A DNA stretch of 64,000 bases from a virus. Of the stretch, positions 36,275 through 44,736 are shown in pieces (within the stretch, counting starts at the first letter, position 1; the number at the start of each line of letters is the position of its first letter). Location: IMG/VR virus record IMGVR_UViG_3300010938_000281, positions 22,957-86,956 of that record; one strand, given 5' to 3'. Position numbers and translations under genes: made by a program. The notes below the pieces were generated by a model. That model did no database searches. It was not told the origin of the DNA and was given only the letters and a program-made list of their open reading frames with translations.

Positions 36275-38443
36275 CTAGATTATAGTATTTTCTTCATTAT
36301 CAACACCTATTTCTAAATCATACGCTAGAGCGAATCCGGAAGCTTGAATTTGTCTCATTTCATCTACCGTTGGCTCTCTCTCGTTTTGTTCTTTGAAAGA
36401 TGTCAACAAACCTTTGATACAATAAATAACATCCGCGTTCGGCGTCTTAACAGCGTTAGCTATAGTAAATATCTCTTCTTCTGTAATTTCAACGAAAGGT
36501 TGTAGGTTTGAAAATATAGTTAATTTTGTAGCTTCTAAAGTGTTAAACTCCTCTGTTGTAAGAGAACGAACATTAGGTTTATTAAATTTGTTTTGAAGTA
36601 AAATAGGAGTAATCTTCTCAGATATCACCTCTTGAGCCTTACATCCCCATAGGAATGTGTTTACAAATCCCTTAGTATGTAGCGGAGCCTTCTTTTGTTT
36701 ACGCTTTTTAGAATCTTTCTTACCGCTAGGACGACCGTTTTGACCAATAGGCTTAAATTTAGATTGTTGAATTTTATCATTGTTATTCTTGTTTGCAATT
36801 TCAAGATTCTGTTGATGCTGTTGTTCGTTTGGAGATAGCTCTCCTTCTTTCTTTGGAGCTAGGTCGATTCCCATTTCTGACGGTGCGACACCGCCACGCT
36901 GAAGTAGAATCTTCTTCATATCGTGTTCAAATTGAGGATTATGATATGGGCCGGCCTTTGGTGGCATCTTCTTAGCATCTCTCTTTTCATGTTCTCTAGC
37001 AATCTTTATCTTCTCGATATTAGAGAACATACCAAAATTTTCTAATACAGAATCAAGGCTAATAGCATCTCTATCTAGCAACCCTAATAACAATTGCTTA
37101 TATACAGAGTCATCGCCAAGATTAACTTGGTCAAAAGAAATAAGAGCCTTTTTCTTATAGCCCATAGCCTTTTGAACCATAGCAACTTGTTCGTTCCAGA
37201 AGCCTGTTAAAACTCTTCTACCATACTCAAGACGTTCAACAAATGTTTGCATCTGAATAAAGTTATTAGTCATACCCTTACCAGCACTATCTGATATAAA
37301 AGGTACACCTAAACCCTCATATATACTTGATAGTACGGGTTCGTATTTTGCCTTACCTAAGAACCTATGAATTTCGCTATTGGTTTCTGTAAACTTAATA
37401 TCCGGCCCCCAAACAAGGTCGATAGTACCACCACCAACATTATTAGCTAGAATACTTCTAACTTTGTTAATCATAGCTTTGGTAGGAATAATACTATTTT
37501 GTGGTGTGTCTCCAATATGTCCCAACGTCCACAAACGAACGCTTGAAATAGCACCGTCTAAAGCACTTACGTCGGCCAACTTCATCTTATCTAACATGAT
37601 AAGGTCGTCCATAATAGGAACAATCATAGAGTCGGCCCAAACCTTCCAGTCGTCTTTACGATAGAAGAAAATCTTAATATTTTCATCGTCAAGAGGTATT
37701 ATATTCTGACCTTTTTTAAGAGCAGACAAAATATAGTCGGGGATATATGAAGCCATTTCGTCATCAGAAAATCCCATATACATTTGCCGTACCCGATTAA
37801 GGTCTCCTAGAACTGTACTTGATACTCTTAAAGCATACAGTGGTTTTCCTGTAAATGTTGCTAACTCAGGAGATATAACTTCAAGAGATAGCGGATTGAT
37901 GTAGGTATAACGTAAAGGAATTCTCCTTTTTTCTACCTTAACATCTTGTACTTCTATATTTTTACCCTGAGCCGACATCCATCTCTTTTCTTGTCTAACA
38001 GGAATCTTCCCGTAGGCAATATTAACCGGCACATTTCCAACACGATATAGATAATTTACAAATCTTTCTGAAACAGTGCAACCATCCACATATTCAAACC
38101 ATTCTTTGAAAAATCTTTCTTGTGATGGTACTGGATGTACCAACTTAATCCCTTTACAAACGAAGTCTGACATAAGGTCGATAACATTGCGAACAATACC
38201 AACTTTATCATAAGCTCTCATAGAAAGCTGTATATTTTCATAGTTAGTGCGCACCGAACTTTCATATCTGCGATAGTAATCGTAGTCAGCTCTGGTATAT
38301 TCGCTCTTTACAGAAATGTTATTACCGGCATTAACAAAAGTGCGACCAATATTATAAGCGTCAGCCTTTGTTTTGTATACATAGTCATAAGCATCCACAA
38401 CATCTGGTGGAACCTGGAAGGGTGTCTCTACCTTTATAGCCAT
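36275..38443 (-). CDS. Portal protein
   Basis: 722 residues, starting MAIKVETPFQVPPDVVDAYDY after an AGGA-type RBS. The N-terminal two thirds have the alternating beta/helix layout of portals, with IRNVIDLMSDFVCKGIKLVHP, IRRIPLRYTYINPLSLEVISPEL-like wing sequence and a long helix with LERLEYGRRVLTGFWNEQ-like character. The last ~150 residues are Lys/Gln-rich and probably disordered. It is between terminase and prohead protease, with its own late motif. Confidence 0.8.
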   Translation of the reverse strand: MAIKVETPFQVPPDVVDAYDYVYKTKADAYNIGRTFVNAGNNISVKSEYTRADYDYYRRYESSVRTNYENIQLSMRAYDKVGIVRNVIDLMSDFVCKGIKLVHPVPSQERFFKEWFEYVDGCTVSERFVNYLYRVGNVPVNIAYGKIPVRQEKRWMSAQGKNIEVQDVKVEKRRIPLRYTYINPLSLEVISPELATFTGKPLYALRVSSTVLGDLNRVRQMYMGFSDDEMASYIPDYILSALKKGQNIIPLDDENIKIFFYRKDDWKVWADSMIVPIMDDLIMLDKMKLADVSALDGAISSVRLWTLGHIGDTPQNSIIPTKAMINKVRSILANNVGGGTIDLVWGPDIKFTETNSEIHRFLGKAKYEPVLSSIYEGLGVPFISDSAGKGMTNNFIQMQTFVERLEYGRRVLTGFWNEQVAMVQKAMGYKKKALISFDQVNLGDDSVYKQLLLGLLDRDAISLDSVLENFGMFSNIEKIKIAREHEKRDAKKMPPKAGPYHNPQFEHDMKKILLQRGGVAPSEMGIDLAPKKEGELSPNEQQHQQNLEIANKNNNDKIQQSKFKPIGQNGRPSGKKDSKKRKQKKAPLHTKGFVNTFLWGCKAQEVISEKITPILLQNKFNKPNVRSLTTEEFNTLEATKLTIFSNLQPFVEITEEEIFTIANAVKTPNADVIYCIKGLLTSFKEQNEREPTVDEMRQIQASGFALAYDLEIGVDNEENTII

Positions 38444-38478
38444 TTTTTCTAATCCTATTGTAACACGATTAACTTTTT

Positions 38479-38496
38479 CCTCTACCCATAATACAC
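38479..38496 (-). promoter_or_regulatory. Putative phage late promoter (copy 5)
   Basis: Minus-strand GTGTATTATGGGTAGAGG, 36 bases upstream of the portal start and immediately after the terminase stop. Confidence 0.55.
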
Positions 38497-38497
38497 A

Positions 38498-40519
38498 TTA
38501 TTTATATAAATCCGCCAATCCCTCTATAAGCCACGAAGCTCCGGTATACATTTTTCCACCATTTTCACTATCTTTAACAGGATATCTATTATCAGCAAAT
38601 CCACCATGCTCTGGAACAAGTGTTATATCTTCTCTCATAGCTAATGTTCTAGCCGTCATATTAGCCATAAGTAAAGCGGAATATCTATCTTTACGCATTC
38701 TACCTTTTTTACCAGTGGTAGTCTTAATTTCTGGCGTATCAAATCTTTCGCGACCGCTTATAGATGTAGATGTTACAACAATAGTACATAGTTCATCTTT
38801 CAACTCCTCAATTTCCATAATACACTTTTCTTCGTCGTCTGCTTTATCAAATAAAGATTGACTTATATCTGCCTCTGCTAAAGATATAGCATCGAATAGA
38901 GGAAACAACAATTCTTTTTCTTCCATATCTTTACGCATACCATGATTAGACTGAGATGTAAATTCTTCTTTTGAGAAATTAACCACATCAATTATATGTA
39001 ACCCTTCGTGATAATCCGTATCTTGTTGTTTATTAGGAAGTATAAAAGGCCATAGTTTTATTTCGCCCTGTTTCATAACCTTCTCGTCGTTCATGCCTTC
39101 CAATATAGCTCTACCACCACCATCCTTATCAATAGCAATAGCTGTCATATTAAAATCGCGCATAAGGTCACGAATCTTACGAATACAATATGAGTAATAA
39201 TTAGTTTCTGTTGTTAGTCTATTATTTTTCTTATATTTATAGTCAGCTTCGTTTGTTGTCCAACAATATACAACGCGTCTATGGTTTGGACGTATTTCAA
39301 GAATAACTATAGCAAAATTATCGGTACTCATAGCCGGGTCAATACCCATAATATATTTATAGTCGGGATGTCCGCTTAATATAGGTTTGAACACAGCTTC
39401 TTTAGCTGGAATAATTACATTCTTGATTTTGATATCTTGTTCACTTTTTACAGTACACTTCTCTATAAGAGAGCGTGGATAGAATCCGTTAGAGTCAGAA
39501 CTAAATACAGCACAGTATTCCATCTGATAAATACCGCTATGTACCGTAGCTTTGGCTCTAGCTATGTTGGAATCGTCCATGAAACCTTCTGGAAGAATAT
39601 CTACAGGAATACGCATTACAGAAAAATCCCTATAGTCAAATCCTCTAGGCGGAATTTCATTATTAAATATTTCGTTTAACTTATCTTGATTACCGCGAGA
39701 CTTTATTATTTTTCTATATCTATCGTGATACTTAGAAAAATGCTTAAAAGAGTATCCGGCAGTACCAGACAATACAATTTGGTTCCCAGCACTACCTTCT
39801 TCTTCTTCTGGTATAATCATACCGATTCTTTCGGCTAGTTTCTTTCTAGCTATTCTACCCGCGTTTTCTACAGGAGAGGCGCTTACAGCACCGAAACCAC
39901 CAACTACTGTTTCAAAAACATCAAGGGGGATAGAATCAAACTCGTCGGAAAGAATATCGTTAGCACGAAGACCGCGAATACGACTACCATCACCAAGAGG
40001 AATAGCCCTAATACTACTATCGCCCAATTTTAACTCCCAACCTTCCGGCGCCTTGTTCATATTACCACAGTTAAGAATCAAGTCCTTCATAATCGGAGAT
40101 TCTGATAGAATACTTTCTATGTAGTTAAAAATAATCTTAGCCTGACGAAAACCGGCAGAACATATTAAAATCTTGCGTTTTGGAATAAATAAAGCTCTGA
40201 GTAGAGCATATAGGGCGAGAGAGAACGATTTAGACATACCACGGCTTCCCACCAACATAGGAAACTTATGTGTCCACAATTCTCTTAATATAACGGCTTG
40301 AAATGGGTGTATCTTGATTTTGAATAATACTTTACAAGCCATGTAGAAATAGTCTGGATTAGACATCAACCAAGTAAAATACAACTCTGGTTGTTCTTCC
40401 AATATATCTGGTATCTTCTCAAGCGGATTGTATATCTCTGTTCCGCGCTTAAACACGATGCCTAGATGGGCATCTTCAATCATTTGCTTAAAATACTGTT
40501 CGTCTAATACCGTTTTCAT
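38498..40519 (-). CDS. Terminase large subunit
   Basis: 673 residues. ATPase domain: Walker A-like GSRGMSKS at residues ~91-98 and Walker B with acidic pair in ILSDEFDSIP (~189-198). Nuclease domain: MGIDPAMSTDNFAIVILEI (first Asp) and TAIAIDKDGGGRAILEGM (second Asp), with an insertion holding acidic residues further on. It packages DNA into proheads by ATP hydrolysis and makes the cuts at the ends. It overlaps the ERCC4-type nuclease gene by 32 bases. Confidence 0.93.
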   Translation of the reverse strand: MKTVLDEQYFKQMIEDAHLGIVFKRGTEIYNPLEKIPDILEEQPELYFTWLMSNPDYFYMACKVLFKIKIHPFQAVILRELWTHKFPMLVGSRGMSKSFSLALYALLRALFIPKRKILICSAGFRQAKIIFNYIESILSESPIMKDLILNCGNMNKAPEGWELKLGDSSIRAIPLGDGSRIRGLRANDILSDEFDSIPLDVFETVVGGFGAVSASPVENAGRIARKKLAERIGMIIPEEEEGSAGNQIVLSGTAGYSFKHFSKYHDRYRKIIKSRGNQDKLNEIFNNEIPPRGFDYRDFSVMRIPVDILPEGFMDDSNIARAKATVHSGIYQMEYCAVFSSDSNGFYPRSLIEKCTVKSEQDIKIKNVIIPAKEAVFKPILSGHPDYKYIMGIDPAMSTDNFAIVILEIRPNHRRVVYCWTTNEADYKYKKNNRLTTETNYYSYCIRKIRDLMRDFNMTAIAIDKDGGGRAILEGMNDEKVMKQGEIKLWPFILPNKQQDTDYHEGLHIIDVVNFSKEEFTSQSNHGMRKDMEEKELLFPLFDAISLAEADISQSLFDKADDEEKCIMEIEELKDELCTIVVTSTSISGRERFDTPEIKTTTGKKGRMRKDRYSALLMANMTARTLAMREDITLVPEHGGFADNRYPVKDSENGGKMYTGASWLIEGLADLYK

Positions 40520-40973
40520 CTATCACCTTATCGAATATTTCTAGAGCGCATTGAATTGCTCCATTACGGTCGTTAGCGAATATAACATCTACGTCATATT
40601 CGTTACGAATTCTGTCTATGGAAGATAAAAGATAGTTGGCGCTTATTCTAACCTTGCCTTGTAATCTATACGGTATTCCCGAATCTGTTGGAAATACCGC
40701 AACCTGACTTTCGGAAAACTCTAGTATCAGATATCTATATGGAAAGTTTTTCATTCGTTCCATTTCTTTATAGAACGGAACGTGTTTGGCCCCTATATTT
40801 TGAGCCAGTTCTCCGGTTGATTTCTTTCTCTCTATACATACAACGTCTTCGTATCCTTCGAGTGTATAGTCTCCGGTGTTCATATTCTGAATAATCTGTT
40901 TTGGTCCGTAAAAACCAAACTGCCACGGTATCTTTTCGCTACAATCTTGTATAATAGTATAATCTCTAGTCAT
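40488..40973 (-). CDS. ERCC4-type (XPF-like) nuclease domain protein
   Basis: 161 residues. GDYTLEGYEDVVCIERKKS has the ERCC4 layout: GDY, then E-R-K-x-S as the GDX(n)ERKxxxD-type catalytic core. A later YLILEFSESQV strand and the basic C-terminus fit a small standalone nuclease. It is 4 bases overlapped by the HNH gene and overlaps the terminase start. Possibly acts on branched DNA before packaging; role inferred. Confidence 0.75.
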   Translation of the reverse strand: MTRDYTIIQDCSEKIPWQFGFYGPKQIIQNMNTGDYTLEGYEDVVCIERKKSTGELAQNIGAKHVPFYKEMERMKNFPYRYLILEFSESQVAVFPTDSGIPYRLQGKVRISANYLLSSIDRIRNEYDVDVIFANDRNGAIQCALEIFDKVIDENGIRRTVF

Positions 40974-41245
40974 TTCTTTTTAGCCCTTACTATAGTAAAA
41001 AACATATCGCTATAAAAACGTTCTTTGTTTTTCACAAGTTTGTGATGTTTAGTACATAAGGATATACCATTACCAACACTATATCTCAACTCCCAACTAT
41101 CAGCCCATCTAATAATATGATGTACCTGTAGTTTTTTCTTCCTTCTACATCCAGGATATTGACATTTATGACCGTCTCTACTAAGTACAGCGGCTCTAAA
41201 TTCTTTATATCTATCATCCTTAAAGTTACGCCCTACCATAATCAT
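40970..41245 (-). CDS. Small HNH endonuclease
   Basis: 91 residues (or 89 from a second ATG): RDGHKCQYPGCRRKKKLQVHHI gives the first Cys pair and HH, then GISLCTKHHKL completes the HNH with C and H. HNH proteins beside terminase are common in phages with cohesive ends and aid terminase cleavage; a selfish origin is the alternative. Overlaps the cupin gene end by 20 bases. Confidence 0.8.
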   Translation of the reverse strand: MIMVGRNFKDDRYKEFRAAVLSRDGHKCQYPGCRRKKKLQVHHIIRWADSWELRYSVGNGISLCTKHHKLVKNKERFYSDMFFTIVRAKKK

Positions 41246-41573
41246 CTTCGATTCTTATAATATCGTTCTCATCACATATTCCAACTTGCGTTTCAAATAT
41301 TCTAAGTATTTGTGTATCACTTAGATTTTCTATTCTATGTTTCTTTAATCTTGGAACGTATACTGTATTAGAAGGGTAAATAAACGACTCTGTTTCTCCG
41401 AGGGTTAACTTGCCGCACCCATACTCCATTCCCCACCACTCATCTCTTTTCTCGTGGTATTGTAAGGAAAGTTTTTGTTTTGGTCCAAGAACAATTCTCT
41501 TAATAACCATAGTACCCGAACGGTAGATGTCTACATAAAAGCCCCAAGGTTTATCGACCTGCTTTGATGTCAT
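41226..41573 (-). CDS. ManC/mannose-6-phosphate isomerase type II-like cupin
   Basis: 115 residues from ATG 41573. The whole protein matches the C-terminal isomerase domain of bifunctional ManC enzymes: KPWGFYVDIYRSG, IVLGPKQKLSLQYHEKRDEWW (metal-binding His/Glu region), VYVPRLKKHRIENLSD, and the ending IRIEDDYGR. It may interconvert fructose- and mannose-6-phosphate to feed GDP-mannose synthesis. No GDP-mannose pyrophosphorylase is in the window, so the host enzyme may supply that step. It overlaps the GMD gene end by 23 bases. Confidence 0.8.
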   Translation of the reverse strand: MTSKQVDKPWGFYVDIYRSGTMVIKRIVLGPKQKLSLQYHEKRDEWWGMEYGCGKLTLGETESFIYPSNTVYVPRLKKHRIENLSDTQILRIFETQVGICDENDIIRIEDDYGRA

Positions 41574-42678
41574 TGTATACCATCTCCTCGATAAGTTCAT
41601 CGAATGTAACTGTTGGTTTCCACCCCAACTTAGCTCTAATCATAGAAGAATCGCCAAGCAAATAATCAACCTCCGCCGGACGATAATACGCTTGATTTAT
41701 AGCAACATATTGCTCATAATCTAAACCAATATGACTAAAAGCTTTTTGACAAAACTCTCTAACGGTATGAGTTTCCATTGTAGATACAACGTAGTCTCTT
41801 AGATTGTCTTGTTGCAACGAGAGCCAACAAGCTGTAGCTACATCTTTAGCGTGCCCCCAATCCCTTTTAGCGTCCAAATTTCCAAGATGCAAATATGATT
41901 CCTTACATCTTATAGGTCTACTAAATTTCGTATCAGTCTTTGACTCCATCGGCAGACTCGTAAATCTTGAAAGAGTATAGGTGTCGCCGCCCCACCTAGC
42001 CAACTTGCCGACATGATTCGTAATCTTACGAGTAACAAACTCTTTGCCTCGTCTTGGACTTTCAAAATTAAAGTTTATATTTGAACAACATTTTAATCCA
42101 TATGCTTCGCGGTACAATCTAACCAAATGGTATCCTGCTAATTTAGCAATACCGTATGGTGACTGTGGACAAAACTGAGTTGTTTCATCTTGAAATAATG
42201 AATGCTCAAGAGACATACCTTTAGCATCTAATGTTTCATATCTAATTGGTAGCCCTTGAAATTTATCAATATAGCTTGCGGCACGACCAAACATTTCCGA
42301 GGTAGACATTGTAATAAACTTAGAGTTTAACTTAAGCTGTTTAACTCCCTCTAGGAAGTTTAGAACACCTAAAGTATCAACACTAAATGTGTATCCGGGT
42401 TCGGTAAATGATACATGTACAAACGATTGAGCGGCACAATTGTAAATTTCGTCCGGTCTATATTTACTTAACAATCCAAACACGCAAGACGCGTCTGTTA
42501 TATCTCCACAAGCCAATTCAAGGTCTTCGTTGTTAATAACAGAAGCTAAATTATCCATATTAAGATTAGCATTTCTGCGGTAAACCCCAACAACCCTATA
42601 CTTTTTACTTAAAAGCAACTCAACTAAATAGCTGCCAAGTTGACCATTAACACCAGTAACTAAAGCTAGTTTACTCAT
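41551..42678 (-). CDS. gmd: GDP-mannose 4,6-dehydratase
   Basis: 375 residues, an extended SDR enzyme making GDP-4-keto-6-deoxymannose from GDP-mannose with bound NADP. TGVNGQLGSYLVELL is the nucleotide-binding start; YRRNAN follows. CAAQSFVHVSF, MSTSEMFG (Ser/Thr and Glu of the active site) and SPYGIAKLAGYH (YxxxK) are diagnostic of GMD. Late-region LGWKPTVTFDELIEEM is the usual end. It sits at the top of the late block, four genes before the terminase in transcription, while its partner fcl is in the other operon at 1441-2376. Confidence 0.93.
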   Translation of the reverse strand: MSKLALVTGVNGQLGSYLVELLLSKKYRVVGVYRRNANLNMDNLASVINNEDLELACGDITDASCVFGLLSKYRPDEIYNCAAQSFVHVSFTEPGYTFSVDTLGVLNFLEGVKQLKLNSKFITMSTSEMFGRAASYIDKFQGLPIRYETLDAKGMSLEHSLFQDETTQFCPQSPYGIAKLAGYHLVRLYREAYGLKCCSNINFNFESPRRGKEFVTRKITNHVGKLARWGGDTYTLSRFTSLPMESKTDTKFSRPIRCKESYLHLGNLDAKRDWGHAKDVATACWLSLQQDNLRDYVVSTMETHTVREFCQKAFSHIGLDYEQYVAINQAYYRPAEVDYLLGDSSMIRAKLGWKPTVTFDELIEEMVYNDIKAGR

Positions 42679-42687
42679 ATCCGCCCC

Positions 42688-43479
42688 TTATAAATTATCC
42701 TCTTTTATATTATCACTGTTAAGTACAGGTTGCTCAACAGTTCCATCTACATACTGATGGTAGTCCGACAATCTCTCATACTCTGCATTCATAGCAATTC
42801 TAAATTTCTCTATTTCAATACCTAAACTTTTACGAACATCTGGATTGGTTATCAAAGAAGCAACCCAGTCTTTTAATGTCTCCTTTGACTCCTCAAATCT
42901 CTTTTTTCTTTCGGCACGAGTAGCCTTCATCTCCCTTAACATACTCTGCTTACGTTCCATCAACGTCTGGTTTTCTTTCTGAAAATTAGATATAGCAATA
43001 AAACAGTTGGTAATATCTTCGTTTAGTTTACCAATAGCAATATAATCTTTAGGGTCTTTAGCTTTCTCATCTTTAAGCTGCTGTTGCAGTGTCTCTATAA
43101 GCTCTTGACTAAAATACATTCTCTTCAAAACCCTATTGATTAGAATTTCGGTACGAATTGTATCCATAACCTGTAACCGTTCAGTATGTGTAATGTCCTG
43201 TTTGAACTGATTTATAATCTCTCGCCAGTGATATAGAAATGTTTCTTGCTCATCTTCGCTTAACTGTTGTGTAATCTGTTTCCATTCATGAGTTCTTTTG
43301 ATATTCATTTCCATCTGACGTATTTCGTCAGGAATATGTAACTCACCGACCATCTCTGCAATTTTACTCGTTGGTCTGTTTATATGTTCACTCAGCTCAT
43401 CAATACTCATAGACTTATGATTATCGTTAATAAACTGTATCTCTTCTTTGCTCCATCTTCCAGTCTTATAGTGTTTCAT
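42688..43479 (-). CDS. HTH/SANT-like protein, possible terminase small subunit
   Basis: 263 residues. Residues ~1-55 hold a SANT/Myb-like HTH (RWSKEEIQFINDNHKSMSIDELSEHI). The rest is almost all helix with long Lys/Glu/Gln coiled coil. DNA-binding head plus oligomerising helices near the terminase fits a small terminase; a structural regulator is the alternative. Overlaps the sigma factor gene by 14 bases. Confidence 0.5.
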   Translation of the reverse strand: MKHYKTGRWSKEEIQFINDNHKSMSIDELSEHINRPTSKIAEMVGELHIPDEIRQMEMNIKRTHEWKQITQQLSEDEQETFLYHWREIINQFKQDITHTERLQVMDTIRTEILINRVLKRMYFSQELIETLQQQLKDEKAKDPKDYIAIGKLNEDITNCFIAISNFQKENQTLMERKQSMLREMKATRAERKKRFEESKETLKDWVASLITNPDVRKSLGIEIEKFRIAMNAEYERLSDYHQYVDGTVEQPVLNSDNIKEDNL

Positions 43480-43918
43480 TTACTATCTTTCGTATCTCTT
43501 CGATTATTTTTAGTTTGCGCATTTTTGGAATTTGAATGCCGTGGCGTAATTTCAAATAATCCTTACGAAGCGAGGCTGGCAGCTTTTCATCTATCATTTC
43601 CCAGAACTCATTAGATGTAGTCTGATTATTACCAATAGTTTCATACTCATCTTGTATATTATCTAAGCTACAAGTATCAAGTTCCCTATTGGTAAATTTT
43701 CTAATTACATTTTTTATTCTATTACCAACCGATACAGAAAGAAAATTAAGTATACAACCTGATTCTGGTTTATACTTTTTCATAACTTCTAAACCAATAA
43801 TATATGCTTCTTGAGCTAAATCATCCCCGTCTGCAAATTTATAGTTATACTTCTTTTTTATTCTCTGCATTATCTGCTGTATCGCTTCGAGAAACTCCGT
43901 CTCGTTGTACTTGCTCAT
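43466..43918 (-). CDS. Minimal sigma-70-family RNA polymerase sigma factor
   Basis: 150 residues. FADGDDLAQEAYIIGLEVMK and KYKPESGCILNFLSVSVGNRI form a clear region 2 (core binding and -10 recognition). The C-terminal ~40 residues (PASLRKDYLKLRHGIQIPKM) could be a reduced region 4. The layout recalls T4 gp55, which directs host polymerase to late promoters that lack a -35 box. It is positioned at the head of the late block and is a natural partner for the GTGTA late motif. Confidence 0.8.
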   Translation of the reverse strand: MSKYNETEFLEAIQQIMQRIKKKYNYKFADGDDLAQEAYIIGLEVMKKYKPESGCILNFLSVSVGNRIKNVIRKFTNRELDTCSLDNIQDEYETIGNNQTTSNEFWEMIDEKLPASLRKDYLKLRHGIQIPKMRKLKIIEEIRKIVNETL

Positions 43919-44015
43919 CTAATATCTCCGAAATACTCTTGTCCTCACACTTAATATCTTCCTCGACCTCTTGGTCAAGTTTTGCCGTAGATTTTACTAA
44001 AATTTCTGATTTCAC
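43845..44015 (-). CDS. Small acidic protein overlapping the sigma factor gene
   Basis: 56 residues from GTG 44015 with a strong RBS (AAGGGAAG). VKSEILVKSTAKLDQEVEED and a hydrophilic, acidic remainder; 74 bases overlap the sigma gene start in another frame. It may be translationally coupled to it and could be a regulator of it, but no motif is known. Confidence 0.5.
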   Translation of the reverse strand: MKSEILVKSTAKLDQEVEEDIKCEDKSISEILDEQVQRDGVSRSDTADNAENKKEV

Positions 44016-44017
44016 TA

Positions 44018-44046
44018 TTGACTTCCCTTCTTTTTTGTGGTAAAAT
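44018..44046 (+). promoter_or_regulatory. Sigma-70 promoter for the phosphoesterase operon
   Basis: TTGACT, 17-base spacer, TAAAAT; start of transcription would fall about 30 bases before ATG 44086. It is divergent from the late block. Confidence 0.75.
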
Positions 44047-44085
44047 GGTCTGCGGGACTATTATATTATTACACAAAAGGCGAGT

Positions 44086-44736
44086 ATGAAAATCGTACTA
44101 TTATCCGATTTGCACGGATTTTTACCAGAAATAGATAAAAACGGCATAGATTATATGTTCTTATGCGGAGATATTTGTCCAGACTACATTATACCCCAAC
44201 AGTGGTATTGGTACGACGAATACTTTGTACCGTGGTTAAACGAGTGTCCACCGACAATGTTTATACCTGGAAACCACGACTTTCTATTTGAAAGACGTAT
44301 TCCAGAAGAAGATACGTTTGTACAAAATGGACTACATAGACTACCAGACGGTCAAGTTGTTTACGCTTTCGGTTATACAATTTGTCCACGTTGGGCTTTC
44401 CATAAAACCGACGAACAAATAAAATCGCTCTTGACAAAGACGGACGATTTTGATATGATGGTATCTCATAATCCACCCGTTGGAATCTGCGATAGGGCTA
44501 GACCTAGTTTCCACCATAGCGGTTCCACATCTATAAGAGAATTGGTTGATAGAGCAAAGCCCAGAGTTCACATCTTTGGTCACATACACGAAGGGTATGG
44601 TTCAAAGTACGTCGGAGATACTCTCTTTATTAACTGTGCTTTTAGGGATGAAGCTGGAAAACCTAGAAAGCAGTATCTGGTGTTGGACACTGATGATTTG
44701 AGTATTGATGTATTACCATGTAAGGAGTTTGTATGA
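44086..44736 (+). CDS. Calcineurin-like metallophosphoesterase
   Basis: 216 residues with all five motifs of the family: LSDLHG near residue 7, CGDIC near 28, GNHDF near 63, VSHNPP near 126 and FGHIHEGYG near 164. Two-metal phosphodiesterase or phosphatase; substrate unknown (nucleic acid, cyclic dinucleotide or phosphoprotein are all possible). RBS AAGGCGAG. Its stop overlaps the start of the AAA+ gene (ATGA), tying the two together. Confidence 0.85.
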   Translation: MKIVLLSDLHGFLPEIDKNGIDYMFLCGDICPDYIIPQQWYWYDEYFVPWLNECPPTMFIPGNHDFLFERRIPEEDTFVQNGLHRLPDGQVVYAFGYTICPRWAFHKTDEQIKSLLTKTDDFDMMVSHNPPVGICDRARPSFHHSGSTSIRELVDRAKPRVHIFGHIHEGYGSKYVGDTLFINCAFRDEAGKPRKQYLVLDTDDLSIDVLPCKEFV

